A DNA stretch of 64,000 nucleotides from Marinobacterium halophilum (GTDB lineage: Bacteria; Pseudomonadota; Gammaproteobacteria; Pseudomonadales; Balneatricaceae): contig NZ_PYGI01000022.1 in NCBI RefSeq assembly GCF_003014615.1, positions 22,176 to 86,175 of the forward strand. Reading direction: 5' to 3'. Under the pieces are notes generated by a model that was given only the letters and a program-made list of their open reading frames with translations, searched no databases and had not been told where the DNA came from. Positions 1 through 8,742 of the stretch are shown here, piece by piece. Made by a program: the position numbers and the translations under genes. The first letter of the stretch is position 1, and every line of letters starts with the position of its first letter.

Positions 1-1065
1 AAGATGATCGAAGAGTGCATGCTGATTGCCAACGTGGCAACCGCTCGCTTCCTCGACAAGTATGGCAAGCCGGCGCTGTACCGTATCCATGAAGGACCGA
101 AGGCACAGAAGCTGGAAAACCTGCGGGCATTCCTGGGCGAACTGGGCCTTAACCTGCCTGGTGGCGACAGCCCTGAGCCCAAGGATTATCTGAAGCTGGC
201 CGCCGCGATCGAAGGGCGTGCGGACAAGCACGTCATTCAAACGATGATGCTGCGTTCCATGCAGCAGGCTGTGTATAGCCCGGATAATCAGGGTCACTTT
301 GGCCTCGCATACTCGGCCTATACCCACTTCACCTCACCGATTCGTCGCTATCCTGACCTGTTGGTACACCGTGCCATCCGTGGTGCAATTCACGGTGAAG
401 GCCGGGCGAAGGGGGTTGAGCGACCGAAGAAGTTCGTCGCCGACAGTGCCTTCAAGTACAACTACAGCCTCGAACAGATGCTGATGCTGGGCGAGCATTG
501 CTCCATGACCGAGCGCCGTGCAGACGAAGCGACGCGTGATGTGGTGTCCTGGCTGAAGTGCGAGTACATGGAAAGTCAGGTGGGTGTCGACTTCATTGGC
601 GTCGTCGCGGCTGTGACCGGTTTTGGTGTGTTCGTTGAGCTGGAAGACCTGTATGTCGAAGGTCTGGTACATATCACGGCATTGCCCAGTGATTATTACC
701 ACTTTGAAGCCGCCAAGCAGCGTTTGGTGGGTGATCGGACCCGGCGTGTATTCAAACTGGGCGACCGGCTTGAAGTCACCGTGGTACGGGTAGACCTGGA
801 AGACCGCAAGATCGATTTCGAAATTGCCGGTGAGAAGGCCGATCCTAAACCGAAGAAACCCAGCCAGCGTGAAAAGCTGTCCAAGGGTCAGTTTGACGGC
901 GAGCGCCCGGCGAAAAAGCGGGGACGCAGTCGCGCAAAAAAGACTGAAGGGCACGCCAGTAGTGGTGCCCGTCAGCCCAAGCGTGAAGATGGGGATAAAC
1001 CCAAGGCCCCACGGCAGAAGCGCAAAGGGACGAACAAGCCCAAGCGTCAGCCGCGCAAGGACTGA
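1..1065 (+). CDS. rnr: Ribonuclease R, C-terminal part (start lies before the window)
   Basis: The reading frame is open from the first base, so this is the C-terminal 354 residues of a longer protein. It contains the end of the RNB exonuclease domain, including the HFTSPIRRYPDL signature of the RNase II/R family near residue 110, then an S1 RNA-binding domain at about residues 195-280, then a very Lys/Arg-rich tail of about 70 residues. RNase R is a processive 3'-5' exoribonuclease that degrades structured RNA. The basic tail separates RNase R from RNase II. The stop codon is followed at once by a strong inverted repeat shared with the convergent gene. Confidence 0.93.
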   Translation, partial: KMIEECMLIANVATARFLDKYGKPALYRIHEGPKAQKLENLRAFLGELGLNLPGGDSPEPKDYLKLAAAIEGRADKHVIQTMMLRSMQQAVYSPDNQGHFGLAYSAYTHFTSPIRRYPDLLVHRAIRGAIHGEGRAKGVERPKKFVADSAFKYNYSLEQMLMLGEHCSMTERRADEATRDVVSWLKCEYMESQVGVDFIGVVAAVTGFGVFVELEDLYVEGLVHITALPSDYYHFEAAKQRLVGDRTRRVFKLGDRLEVTVVRVDLEDRKIDFEIAGEKADPKPKKPSQREKLSKGQFDGERPAKKRGRSRAKKTEGHASSGARQPKREDGDKPKAPRQKRKGTNKPKRQPRKD

Positions 1066-1076
1066 GTGGATGGTCT

Positions 1077-1104
1077 GCCGGACTCAGCTTAAATAGAGTC
1101 CGGC
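1077..1104. terminator. Bidirectional hairpin between rnr and the DedA-PAP2 gene
   Basis: A perfect 9-bp inverted repeat (GCCGGACTC at 1077-1085, GAGTCCGGC at 1096-1104) with a 10-nt loop lies between two convergent genes and covers the stop codon of the minus-strand gene. There is no T-run on either side, so it may be a weak or Rho-assisted terminator, or an mRNA 3' end stabiliser. Confidence 0.5.
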
Positions 1105-2421
1105 GGCAATACTCAGGCGGGCACCGCTGTATAGCATGGCGGTGCCCAGCAATAGCAATAACCAGGCGATCGGTACTTGGTGCTCAGCCGGATGGCGGTA
1201 AAGCCATAATCGGTACACCGCTGCAATCGCCAACCCCTCCGCACATCCTGCAACAATATCCAGCGGCCAGTGTACGCCCAGCATGGGGCGTGACAGCGCT
1301 ACCAACAAAATCACCGGTGCAACCAGCAAATAGGTCAGATGACGGACGCTATGGTGTCGGTTGTGTACTACCCAGACTACACTCAGACCCACCAGAGCGG
1401 TGATCGCGGCTGCGTGACCACTGGGGAAGCTGAACGTCGTCAAGGCGGCCCCGTCCGGGCGTGGCAGTGCGAACAGCAGCTTCAGCAGGTAGTTCAACAG
1501 CAGACTTGTCCCTACACCGATCAACACCCCCCAAGCCTGTTTCTGCCGGTGTCGCCAGTGGCCGTATAACGCCGTGATCAGTGCCAGCGCGGCACAAATG
1601 GCCGGATCGCCCAGCAAGGTGGTTGCCAGTGTCCACAATGGCAGCTGTGCGCCCAACTGCTGCAGGGGAGGCAGTAATTGCCGGTTCAGATACTGGCCCG
1701 GTTCCGATAGGCTGAGGAGCGTCATGCTGGTAAACAGGATGGCGGTAAAGATCAGCATCAGCGTCGGTGCCGGTTGCCAACCGGCAGGCAGATGCTGGCG
1801 GCAGTATTGATAAAGGCCACTCTGTGGATGCAGATAGCGGTGTGTCTGTTGCAGGGCAAGCAGCATAAAAATGATGACGGCCAGGCTCCAGAGCAAGGGG
1901 ATCAGTGGTTTTGGCAGTGTCTGAATACCCATGCCGGTCAGGTAACCCGGCAGCAGGTAGAGGGGTGCCCAGCCGAGCGCTGAAAACAGGTTATAGCCCA
2001 TGAATCGCAGGGGGGGCATCCGACAGCTGCCGGCAATGAATGGAATAATGGGACGTATCGGGCCGACAAAGCGGCCGGTGACAATGCTCAGTCCGCCCCA
2101 ACGCTGAAAAAAGGCTTCACTTCTGTTCAGCCACTCGGGATGTCGCCGGATCCAGCGTAACTGTCGTACCCAGGGCGCAGCATGGCGGCCCAGCTGAAAA
2201 CTGATGCCGTCTCCCAGAATGGCTCCGACCAGCCCTGCCAGCAGGCAGTCGACCAGATCGACGCCGGCGGAACCGGCCGCGAAGGCCAGGCCGAACAGCA
2301 GGGCAACGCCCGGCAGCAGGAGGCCGACAAACGCCAGAGATTCCAGCAGAGCGGCCAGCGCGATCAGCAGCAGCAGTGTTGCTGGGGTCAGGCTCAGAGT
2401 CGTGAACAGATCTTCCGGCAC
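1084..2421 (-). CDS. DedA-family / PAP2 phosphatase fusion membrane protein
   Basis: A 445-residue polytopic membrane protein. Residues about 1-175 form a DedA (SNARE-associated) domain. Members of that family act as lipid flippases and support membrane homeostasis. The C-terminal half is a PAP2 phosphatase with its three signature blocks: KLLFALPRP, FPSGHAAA and SRPMLGVHWPLD, around residues 315-390. This places catalytic His and Arg residues as in undecaprenyl-pyrophosphate and phosphatidate phosphatases. A role in recycling or dephosphorylating a lipid carrier in the inner membrane is inferred. The start is GTG. The stop sits inside the hairpin shared with rnr, and the gene is divergent from serB. 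Confidence 0.85.
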   Translation of the reverse strand: MPEDLFTTLSLTPATLLLLIALAALLESLAFVGLLLPGVALLFGLAFAAGSAGVDLVDCLLAGLVGAILGDGISFQLGRHAAPWVRQLRWIRRHPEWLNRSEAFFQRWGGLSIVTGRFVGPIRPIIPFIAGSCRMPPLRFMGYNLFSALGWAPLYLLPGYLTGMGIQTLPKPLIPLLWSLAVIIFMLLALQQTHRYLHPQSGLYQYCRQHLPAGWQPAPTLMLIFTAILFTSMTLLSLSEPGQYLNRQLLPPLQQLGAQLPLWTLATTLLGDPAICAALALITALYGHWRHRQKQAWGVLIGVGTSLLLNYLLKLLFALPRPDGAALTTFSFPSGHAAAITALVGLSVVWVVHNRHHSVRHLTYLLVAPVILLVALSRPMLGVHWPLDIVAGCAEGLAIAAVYRLWLYRHPAEHQVPIAWLLLLLGTAMLYSGARLSIAAGLYLS

Positions 2422-2478
2422 AGTACGGATTCCCGGTTCTGGTTTGATTGCGAGGCAATGCGGTGGTTGTGTTCCCTC

Positions 2479-2487
2479 TGATATAAT
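2479..2487 (+). promoter_or_regulatory. Extended -10 promoter element upstream of serB
   Basis: TGATATAAT is a perfect extended -10 (TGN plus TATAAT) 53 bp upstream of the serB start. No good -35 box is visible, as is common for extended -10 promoters. Confidence 0.55.
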
Positions 2488-2539
2488 CGCAGTCTAGTGC
2501 TGGTCTTGCCAGCGATGCCTCATTTAACGGAAGGGTGCG

Positions 2540-3757
2540 ATGAAAGAAATCATCCTGCTGACACTATCCGGTGACGACCGTCCGGGTGTAACCTCGGCAA
2601 TCACCGGTATTCTCGCCCGCTATCATATCAACATCCTTGATATCGGCCAGGCAGTTATCCACAACACCTTATCACTCGGTGTGCTGATTGAAGTACCTGC
2701 CGAGCTGGAATCTTCACCTCTGCTCCGTGATGTCCTGTTCAAGGCCCATGAGATGAACATGCAGGTGCGTTTTGAGCCTGTGGATAACAGCGCCTATGAA
2801 GGCTGGGTGGAAGGTCAGGGCAAGTCACGTCACATTATCACCTTGCTGGCGCGGCGGATCAGTGCCGACCACATTGCCCGAGTGACGGCGATTGCGGCGG
2901 ATCATGGCCTTAACATCGACAACATCAGCCGGTTGTCAGGACGCATCTCGCTGCAGGAAGACAATTGCCCACGCACCCGTGCCTGTGTCGAATTCTCCGT
3001 GCGCGGCATGCCTGCAGATGCCTCAGCTCTGCGGGAAGAATTCCTCAAGGCGGCCAGTGACCTGGATGTGGATATTGCCTTCCAGAAGGATGATATCTTC
3101 CGCCGCAACCGCCGTCTGGTGGTATTCGACATGGATTCGACCCTGATCGAGGCGGAAGTGATCGACGAGCTGGCCAAGGAAGCCGGTGTGGGCGATCAGG
3201 TGGTGGCAATCACGGAAGCGGCCATGCGTGGCGAGATCGATTTCGATGAGAGCTTCCGCCGTCGTGTGGCGCTGTTGGCCGGGCTGGATGCAGCGGTGCT
3301 GGCACAGGTCGCCGAGCGTCTGCCGCTGACTGAAGGCGCTGCCGAGCTGGTTGGTCATCTCAAGGCGCTGGGCTTCAAGACGGCGATTCTGTCGGGCGGC
3401 TTTACTTATTTCGGCCGTTACCTGCAGGACAAGCTGGGCTTTGATTATGTCTATGCCAATGAGCTGGACATCCGTGATGGTCAGGTTACCGGTGAAGTCA
3501 CCGGCCAGATCGTCAACGGCGAGCGCAAGGCACAGTTGCTGCGTGAAATCGCCGAGCGTGAAGGGGTGCGTCTGGAGCAGACCATTGCTGTTGGTGATGG
3601 TGCCAATGATCTGCCGATGCTGTCCATTGCGGGTCTGGGCATCGCTTTCCGTGCCAAGCCGCTGGTACGCCAGAGCGCCAAGCAGGCGATCTCGACGCTG
3701 GGACTGGACGGTATTCTCTACCTGATCGGCTTCCGTGACCGCGACAGCCTGCTTTAG
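2540..3757 (+). CDS. serB: Phosphoserine phosphatase SerB
   Basis: 405 residues. It catalyses the last step of serine synthesis, hydrolysis of O-phosphoserine. The N-terminal ~180 residues are ACT-like regulatory domains, as in the long SerB of pseudomonads, while the enteric enzyme is shorter. The HAD phosphatase domain begins with FDMDSTL, where Asp197 is the expected nucleophile and Asp199 the acid/base. The GDGANDLPML motif near residue 352 supplies the Mg-binding acidic residues. An ATG with an AAGGG ribosome site about 6 nt upstream supports the start. Confidence 0.96.
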   Translation: MKEIILLTLSGDDRPGVTSAITGILARYHINILDIGQAVIHNTLSLGVLIEVPAELESSPLLRDVLFKAHEMNMQVRFEPVDNSAYEGWVEGQGKSRHIITLLARRISADHIARVTAIAADHGLNIDNISRLSGRISLQEDNCPRTRACVEFSVRGMPADASALREEFLKAASDLDVDIAFQKDDIFRRNRRLVVFDMDSTLIEAEVIDELAKEAGVGDQVVAITEAAMRGEIDFDESFRRRVALLAGLDAAVLAQVAERLPLTEGAAELVGHLKALGFKTAILSGGFTYFGRYLQDKLGFDYVYANELDIRDGQVTGEVTGQIVNGERKAQLLREIAEREGVRLEQTIAVGDGANDLPMLSIAGLGIAFRAKPLVRQSAKQAISTLGLDGILYLIGFRDRDSLL

Positions 3758-3783
3758 GCTGCACACGTTTCCGGCCGGTTGTC

Positions 3784-5916
3784 CTACTGGCCGTCGTTGA
3801 AGAAATCGTAATCCATCTTTTCCCGGGGCTGCTGCAGGTAGTAGCCCTGGATCAGATGGATGCCTGCCGTATACAGATCACCAATGACACGGCTCTTCTC
3901 CACCAGTGGCGCAATGATCAGCTTATGCTGCTGATGCAGTGGCTGCAGCATGTCCTGCAGTGTATCCACACTGATATTGCGGTTCTCCAGATCCTGAATG
4001 TAGGAACCATCCAGCTTGATGAACTCGGTATCCAGCTCATGGCGAACATGCCCGGAGTTGGGTGAACTGCCGAAATGCTTCAGGCAAACCTTGCAGTTCA
4101 TCTGTTGCAGCGTGTGGGTGAAGGTACGGGCTTGCATCAGGTTCACGGCGGCATCGCTTTCGCTGATCTGGAAGATCAGATACTCCGCCGGGATCTGGGA
4201 TTGACGCAAGGTATCGGCCAGCCACTGCAGCAGGTCCGTATTGCGCAGTGACGCGCCGGAAAGATTAAGGAGTAGATGAACGCGCCGACCTGCCGCAAAC
4301 ACCTCAGAGAGCCGTTCCAGCGCTGTCTCGATTACCCAGCGGTCCAGTTCGATCAAAACATCAGGTTCGATGGTCTGGGCGATGAACGCGTTGGGCGACA
4401 GCGCACGTTCACTGTCACTGATCAGGCGTAGCAGTACTTCATAGTATTGGGTCTGGGTATCCAGGCGCAGCGGTACGACTGGCTGAAACAGCAGGCGAAA
4501 ACGATTCAGCTTGAGCGCGTTAAGCAGGCGGCGGCTCATTTTGGTATCGATGCTGGAGAGCAGGGTCTTTTCGGCCTGGTACAGACTGACGCCATTGCCG
4601 GGTCGGTTGCCGCTGTGCAGGCTGTTGGCCGTCATCAGGGCACGCTGCAGCACCTCCTGGTTGGATGGCGTGCTGTCATTGATCATGACCACCCCGATGG
4701 ACACGGTGGTGTGGATGGATGTGCTCCGCACCTGGCACGAGTGGCGGCTGATGGCATGACAGAGCCGGTCCCCGGCCTCGACCGCCGTGTCGGGGTTGGC
4801 ATTATGCATCAGTACCGCGAAGCAGTTGTTGTCCAGATGGCCGAGCAGGTGAGCCTGGCTGATCTGTTCCTTCAACGTGGCCGCCAGCGTGCGCAGAATC
4901 AGCTCGACGCCGTCGGCCCCCACTTCACTGCGGATGACGTCCAGATGGTCCAAAGAGAGCAGCAGCAGGCTACGGTCCTGGCCACCCCGGTGGGCGTTCT
5001 GGCAGGCGGTTTCGAGTGCGTGCATGAAAGCATGCTCATTACTCAGACCGCTGATCGGATTAATGTCACGGAAGACCTGTTCGGCACAATCGGCATCAGG
5101 GACGACTTCGATACTGAGACAGTGCTGGTGCCGGTACTCGGTTGGATGCATGCTGAACAGGCTGTCGAAGCGGGTGGTGTCGGGGCGCTGGGCACCCAGG
5201 GTGCGCTGTATCGTGGTGCCGTTGCGCAGGCTCTCGTGCAGCATCAGATCCAGGTCATCATGGTGCTGGGGCTGGATCAGCTGCCGCAAAGAATGGTCTT
5301 GCAGGCGTGTGCCCTGTTCATAGCCAAACAGGTGCGCAAAGCTGTCATTGGCGTACAGGATCAGGCCGTTGTGGACAAAGCAGATCGCCAGTGACGAATG
5401 CTGGACAAGGTGCTGGTTGTGCTCGGTCAGCTGGTGCAGGTGCATTTGCGCCTTGAGCAGTTCCCGACGGGTATTCAGTGCCTCGAACTCGCGCCCCAGC
5501 AGCAACAGCAGCAGCTCGGTATTGGCCGCCGGAATAACGGCACGGATGCCGCTGCCAAGCCAATGGGTCGGGTCAGGCAGCTCTGCGCCGGGCAGCAGAA
5601 GTAGAACGGGAAGGTCGCGATCCAGATGGTGCAGGCGTTCCACTGCGCTCTCTGGTGTCAGGCCCTGTTGATAGTCGGGTTTCCAGGCAATGACGAGAAG
5701 ATCCCAGGAGCGTGTGCTCAGTGCGTTCTGCAGATCATCCAGTTGGCTGACATTGAGTCCACGGGGGGCATAACGTGCAGCGCGCAAATGGCTGAGAATC
5801 TGATCGGTCTGCAGGTCATCACAATGCGCAAACAGCAGATTGATGGTATGTCGGGGGGAATCTGTCTGGCTGTGTTGAGCCAGTGCATGGATGATCTGAT
5901 CGCTCGAGCCGCTCAT
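3784..5916 (-). CDS. fimX: FimX-like c-di-GMP effector with degenerate GGDEF and EAL domains
   Basis: 710 residues with four regions: a degenerate receiver-like N-terminus (about 20-125), a PAS domain (about 170-280), a GGDEF-type domain (about 285-450) and an EAL-type domain (about 460-710). The GGDEF signature is replaced by DNNCF near residue 364, and the EAL signature reads EVLLR near residue 490. The same EVL change and overall layout are known from Pseudomonas FimX, a polar c-di-GMP-binding protein needed for type IV pilus assembly and twitching. Enzymatic inactivity is therefore inferred, with the EAL domain acting as a c-di-GMP receptor. It lies alone between serB and tRNA genes. Confidence 0.8.
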   Translation of the reverse strand: MSGSSDQIIHALAQHSQTDSPRHTINLLFAHCDDLQTDQILSHLRAARYAPRGLNVSQLDDLQNALSTRSWDLLVIAWKPDYQQGLTPESAVERLHHLDRDLPVLLLLPGAELPDPTHWLGSGIRAVIPAANTELLLLLLGREFEALNTRRELLKAQMHLHQLTEHNQHLVQHSSLAICFVHNGLILYANDSFAHLFGYEQGTRLQDHSLRQLIQPQHHDDLDLMLHESLRNGTTIQRTLGAQRPDTTRFDSLFSMHPTEYRHQHCLSIEVVPDADCAEQVFRDINPISGLSNEHAFMHALETACQNAHRGGQDRSLLLLSLDHLDVIRSEVGADGVELILRTLAATLKEQISQAHLLGHLDNNCFAVLMHNANPDTAVEAGDRLCHAISRHSCQVRSTSIHTTVSIGVVMINDSTPSNQEVLQRALMTANSLHSGNRPGNGVSLYQAEKTLLSSIDTKMSRRLLNALKLNRFRLLFQPVVPLRLDTQTQYYEVLLRLISDSERALSPNAFIAQTIEPDVLIELDRWVIETALERLSEVFAAGRRVHLLLNLSGASLRNTDLLQWLADTLRQSQIPAEYLIFQISESDAAVNLMQARTFTHTLQQMNCKVCLKHFGSSPNSGHVRHELDTEFIKLDGSYIQDLENRNISVDTLQDMLQPLHQQHKLIIAPLVEKSRVIGDLYTAGIHLIQGYYLQQPREKMDYDFFNDGQ

Positions 5917-6011
5917 GTCGAATACCTGCAGAACATATGTCTGAAATAGTATCGGTAAGCTTATCGTTTTTGCAGAAGAATTGTCAGGGGATGGAACAGA
6001 TTGGACACGAA

Positions 6012-6086
6012 TGGCAGGGGTAGCAGGATTCGAACCTGCGCATGCTGGAATCAGAATCCAGTGCCTTACCGCTTGGCGATACCCCT
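6012..6086 (-). tRNA. tRNA-Gln (anticodon CTG)
   Basis: A 75-nt cloverleaf including encoded CCA. The anticodon stem CTGGA/TCCAG encloses the loop TTCTGAT, giving anticodon CTG. The T-arm GGTTCGAATCC is intact. It is almost identical to the tRNA-Gln upstream of prs at 17684-17758. Last gene of the four-tRNA transcript. Confidence 0.96.
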
Positions 6087-6095
6087 GTCGTGAAA

Positions 6096-6172
6096 TGGTG
6101 GCAATAGCGGGATTTGAACCTGCGACCCTCGCATTATGAATGCGATGCTCTAACCAGCTGAGCTATATTGCC
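6096..6172 (-). tRNA. tRNA-Met, elongator (anticodon CAT)
   Basis: 77 nt with encoded CCA. The anticodon stem TCGCA/TGCGA has loop TTCATAA, giving CAT. The acceptor stem GGCAATA/TATTGCC is fully paired. A fully paired first position argues for an elongator rather than initiator tRNA. Confidence 0.95.
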
Positions 6173-6181
6173 ACACAAAAA

Positions 6182-6256
6182 TGGCTGGGGTAGCAGGATT
6201 CGAACCTGCGCATGACGGGATCAAAACCCGTTGCCTTACCGCTTGGCTATACCCCA
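6182..6256 (-). tRNA. tRNA-Gln (anticodon TTG)
   Basis: 75 nt with encoded CCA. The anticodon stem ACGGG/CCCGT encloses TTTTGAT, giving TTG, which reads CAA. The acceptor TGGGGTA matches the usual tRNA-Gln identity elements. Confidence 0.95.
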
Positions 6257-6268
6257 ACACGTTGAAAG

Positions 6269-6345
6269 TGGTGGCAATGGCGGGATTCGAACCTGCGACC
6301 CTCGCATTATGAATGCGATGCTCTAACCAACTGAGCTACATTGCC
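6269..6345 (-). tRNA. tRNA-Met, elongator (anticodon CAT), first gene of the cluster
   Basis: 77 nt with encoded CCA, anticodon loop TTCATAA, acceptor GGCAATG/CATTGCC. It differs at only a few positions from the tRNA-Met at 6096-6172, mostly in the acceptor and D-arm, so the pair arose by duplication. Confidence 0.95.
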
Positions 6346-6365
6346 AACTGCTTTCAAGGCCGCGA

Positions 6366-6394
6366 ATTATTCCCTGTTTTTGAAGTGCTGTCAA
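6366..6394 (-). promoter_or_regulatory. Sigma-70 promoter of the tRNA operon
   Basis: On the minus strand a perfect TTGACA (6389-6394) is followed by a 17-bp spacer and AATAAT (6366-6371), then a GC-rich discriminator (CGCGGCC), about 20 nt before the first tRNA. GC-rich discriminators are typical of stringently controlled stable-RNA promoters. The remaining gap to 6509 shows no gene. Confidence 0.8.
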
Positions 6395-6509
6395 CACCCT
6401 GAAAGCAAAGAAGTTTAAAAAAATGAGGGGTGGTCATAATTGGGCGCAAACAGGGGGCAGGTTACCCTATCTATACGACAAAACGGGGGGCGTTAGTGGC
6501 GTCAAACAC

Positions 6510-7508
6510 CTATTCATCAGAGCTTGTGTTGATCGCGCTCATCCTTAGCGTATGACCTGGCGTTTCGCCAAAGTAATCACGATAGGCTTTGGAAAAATTG
6601 CTGACATGGCTGTAGCCCACCGCAGCCGCAACCAGCTTTACCGGAACGCTTTCCTGCTCGATCAGTTCCCGTGCGCGCTCAAGCCGCTCACGGCGCAGAA
6701 ACTCCCGGGGCGTACACTGTGCCGATACCAAAAACAATTGGCTAAGCTGGCGCCGGGTAATGCCGAAGCGTTGGCATATATCATCTGCCTTGAGGGGCGC
6801 GTCCAGGTTGCTGCGGATGTAGGTCGTCAGGTTACTGAAAATCTGCTCCCCCCAAAGTGAGGCTCTGTCTTCGCACTCCGTATCGCCGGCCAGTATGGTT
6901 CGAGCCAGCTCCGCCAGAATAGACATGGACACCCCTTCCAGCGCAATTTCCTGCAGCGGGTCGGATGCGCAGGTGCCGGGTGCAAACACATTGGCTAACA
7001 GACTGCGCAAGCGGGTGTTGACCGGCACTTCACGGCTGACAACTCCAGACTCGGGAAATGAGGAAAAGCAGGCGAGGGCGCCGGGCAGTGTCTCACCAAG
7101 CTGTTTGTGAAGGCCTGATATTTTACCGGCCACCCCGATATGTCGAAGCGTCTGGCCGCCTTTCATAAGAAAACGGGTGCCGTTATCACGCACGCGGTAG
7201 ACGATGCCGGACTGAGGCGTGATCTCGTATTGTTTGCCATCCGGGGTTTCCAGCAGCATTTCGCCGCTTAACAGGAGCACGCTGCAGAGCAGGTTAGGCA
7301 GTTCGGATTCGCCTGCGCTGGTATCGATCACACAGTCGCGCTGGACCCGGAATTCGGACCGATAAAGCCGCAGCACATCATTGAAATCAAAGCGTTGTAT
7401 GCGTCCCATGCCGCCGCCATCCGGCAGGGGAAAGTCCTGGGCTTCAAAATCCCACAGGGCACGCTGATCGCTGTTCAGGTGTTCAAAGTTATCTTTGTTT
7501 TTATTCAT
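6510..7508 (-). CDS. AraC-family transcriptional regulator
   Basis: 332 residues. The C-terminal ~100 residues carry the double helix-turn-helix of the AraC/XylS family. The first reaches from LKADDICQRFGITRRQLSQLF and the second ends with AAAVGYSHVSNFSKAYRDYF followed by GETP. The N-terminal ~220 residues form a sensor region resembling the PchR-type group, but the ligand cannot be deduced. It is divergent from a second AraC regulator across 151 bp, and both lie next to the autotransporter gene, which suggests a local regulatory role. No strong ribosome site is visible before its ATG. Confidence 0.85.
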   Translation of the reverse strand: MNKNKDNFEHLNSDQRALWDFEAQDFPLPDGGGMGRIQRFDFNDVLRLYRSEFRVQRDCVIDTSAGESELPNLLCSVLLLSGEMLLETPDGKQYEITPQSGIVYRVRDNGTRFLMKGGQTLRHIGVAGKISGLHKQLGETLPGALACFSSFPESGVVSREVPVNTRLRSLLANVFAPGTCASDPLQEIALEGVSMSILAELARTILAGDTECEDRASLWGEQIFSNLTTYIRSNLDAPLKADDICQRFGITRRQLSQLFLVSAQCTPREFLRRERLERARELIEQESVPVKLVAAAVGYSHVSNFSKAYRDYFGETPGHTLRMSAINTSSDE

Positions 7509-7659
7509 TTCTGGCCAAGGGCTGAATCAGTTGGGGGCAAAACCACAGAGTCCTTTTTACGCTACCAGAACTGATCGAGTGTTCAAAACGCATAAAAATG
7601 CGCGAAAATCATAAAACAGAATGCTTGCAGTGAAAATCAGTCACATGCATCGTTGATCG
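7509..7659. promoter_or_regulatory. Divergent control region between two AraC-type regulators
   Basis: A 151-bp AT-rich gap between divergent regulator genes. Just before the plus-strand start lies CATCG-N5-CGATG, which includes the start codon and could mask it in the mRNA. No -35/-10 pair is clear enough to call. Confidence 0.35.
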
Positions 7660-8622
7660 ATGAATGTTGAACGCAAGCAGACACATCATCAACTGGACGA
7701 TGCCTCTCGGCAGGCGGCTGCTCAGCCCTGGCTTGATCTGGAAATGCATCAGTTAAGCCCGGGGCATTACCAGGGGGCGTGTGCAACGCTGACACTGGAT
7801 GGCATGCATCTGGTACATGAGCACCAGAACCAGGCGGTCCACAAAAGGGGTGTCACCCAAGGCAACCTCTGCGCGCTGTCTATTGCGAAAACAGTCAGCC
7901 CCGGAATGCGCTTCTCCCAGTTTTTAAGCCCGATGGATTCCTGGCTATATTTTTTGCCCAAAGACGCGGAGCTGGATATCCGAGTGATGCCGGCAAGCGA
8001 AACCTTCTACCTCTGTCTCGATCAAGACAGTCTGCTGGACGGGGCGCGTATTCTTGGTCAGGGCGATGAGGCGCTGCGTCCTGAAGCGCCGCAAGCGTTC
8101 AACAGCAAGCTCACGGCCGGTCTGATGGCTGATTTCAGCGCCTTGCTTCATCACCGCAACCCGGAAGGCCTGCTGCCCTTGGCCAACTGCGCCCGGCTGC
8201 TGCGTGATAGCGTTGTTGTTGCGCTCAGCCAGGCAACCGCGATCGATACCGGTGTCTGCCGCAGCGTCCGTGCCGGCTGGCGAGCCCAGCGGCTCGTTTC
8301 GACCGCCCGAGACTACATGGATGCCTGCCTCCAAGTGGGGCAGGTGCCCTCCATTACCGATATTTGCGCCACCACCGGCGTGTCGGAACGTACGCTGCAG
8401 TATGCCTTTCGCAGCACCATGCAGCTCACGCCCATTGCCTATCTGCGTACGCTCAGGCTCAACCGGGTACGTGCAGAGCTGTTAATCGCACTGCCGGCCC
8501 ACACAACCGTCACCCGAGTCGCCATGCGCTGGGGATTTGTCCATCTGGGCGAATTTTCCCAAGAGTACAAGCGCCTGTTCGGAGAACGGCCGTCAGAAAC
8601 CCTCGTGCAACGCCCAGATTAA
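7660..8622 (+). CDS. AraC-family transcriptional regulator next to the autotransporter
   Basis: 320 residues. The C-terminal part from about residue 215 is an AraC double helix-turn-helix (SITDICATTGVSERTLQYAF, then VAMRWGFVHLGEFSQEYKRLFGE split over the second helix pair). The N-terminal region has no recognisable sugar-binding fold and resembles the EutR/oxidative-type AraC sensors of unknown ligand. The gene ends 120 bp before the autotransporter start on the same strand, so it is the best candidate for its local activator. It shares little N-terminal similarity with the divergent AraC protein, so the two are not a simple recent duplication. Confidence 0.85.
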   Translation: MNVERKQTHHQLDDASRQAAAQPWLDLEMHQLSPGHYQGACATLTLDGMHLVHEHQNQAVHKRGVTQGNLCALSIAKTVSPGMRFSQFLSPMDSWLYFLPKDAELDIRVMPASETFYLCLDQDSLLDGARILGQGDEALRPEAPQAFNSKLTAGLMADFSALLHHRNPEGLLPLANCARLLRDSVVVALSQATAIDTGVCRSVRAGWRAQRLVSTARDYMDACLQVGQVPSITDICATTGVSERTLQYAFRSTMQLTPIAYLRTLRLNRVRAELLIALPAHTTVTRVAMRWGFVHLGEFSQEYKRLFGERPSETLVQRPD

Positions 8623-8742
8623 GCCTAAGGGACAACCTCACTTTGCGGATTTCCGATAGTGGGCCAACACCTGTTTGACGATAATCCAGTATTAAAACTC
8701 GAGCCAGCCATCGGGCCATCAAGCGTTTACAGGGAGGTACTC

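Noticed and set aside
4447..5394. 315-codon plus-strand ORF opposite the FimX-like gene
   Set aside because: Antisense frame; the minus-strand protein carries clear PAS/GGDEF/EAL domains.
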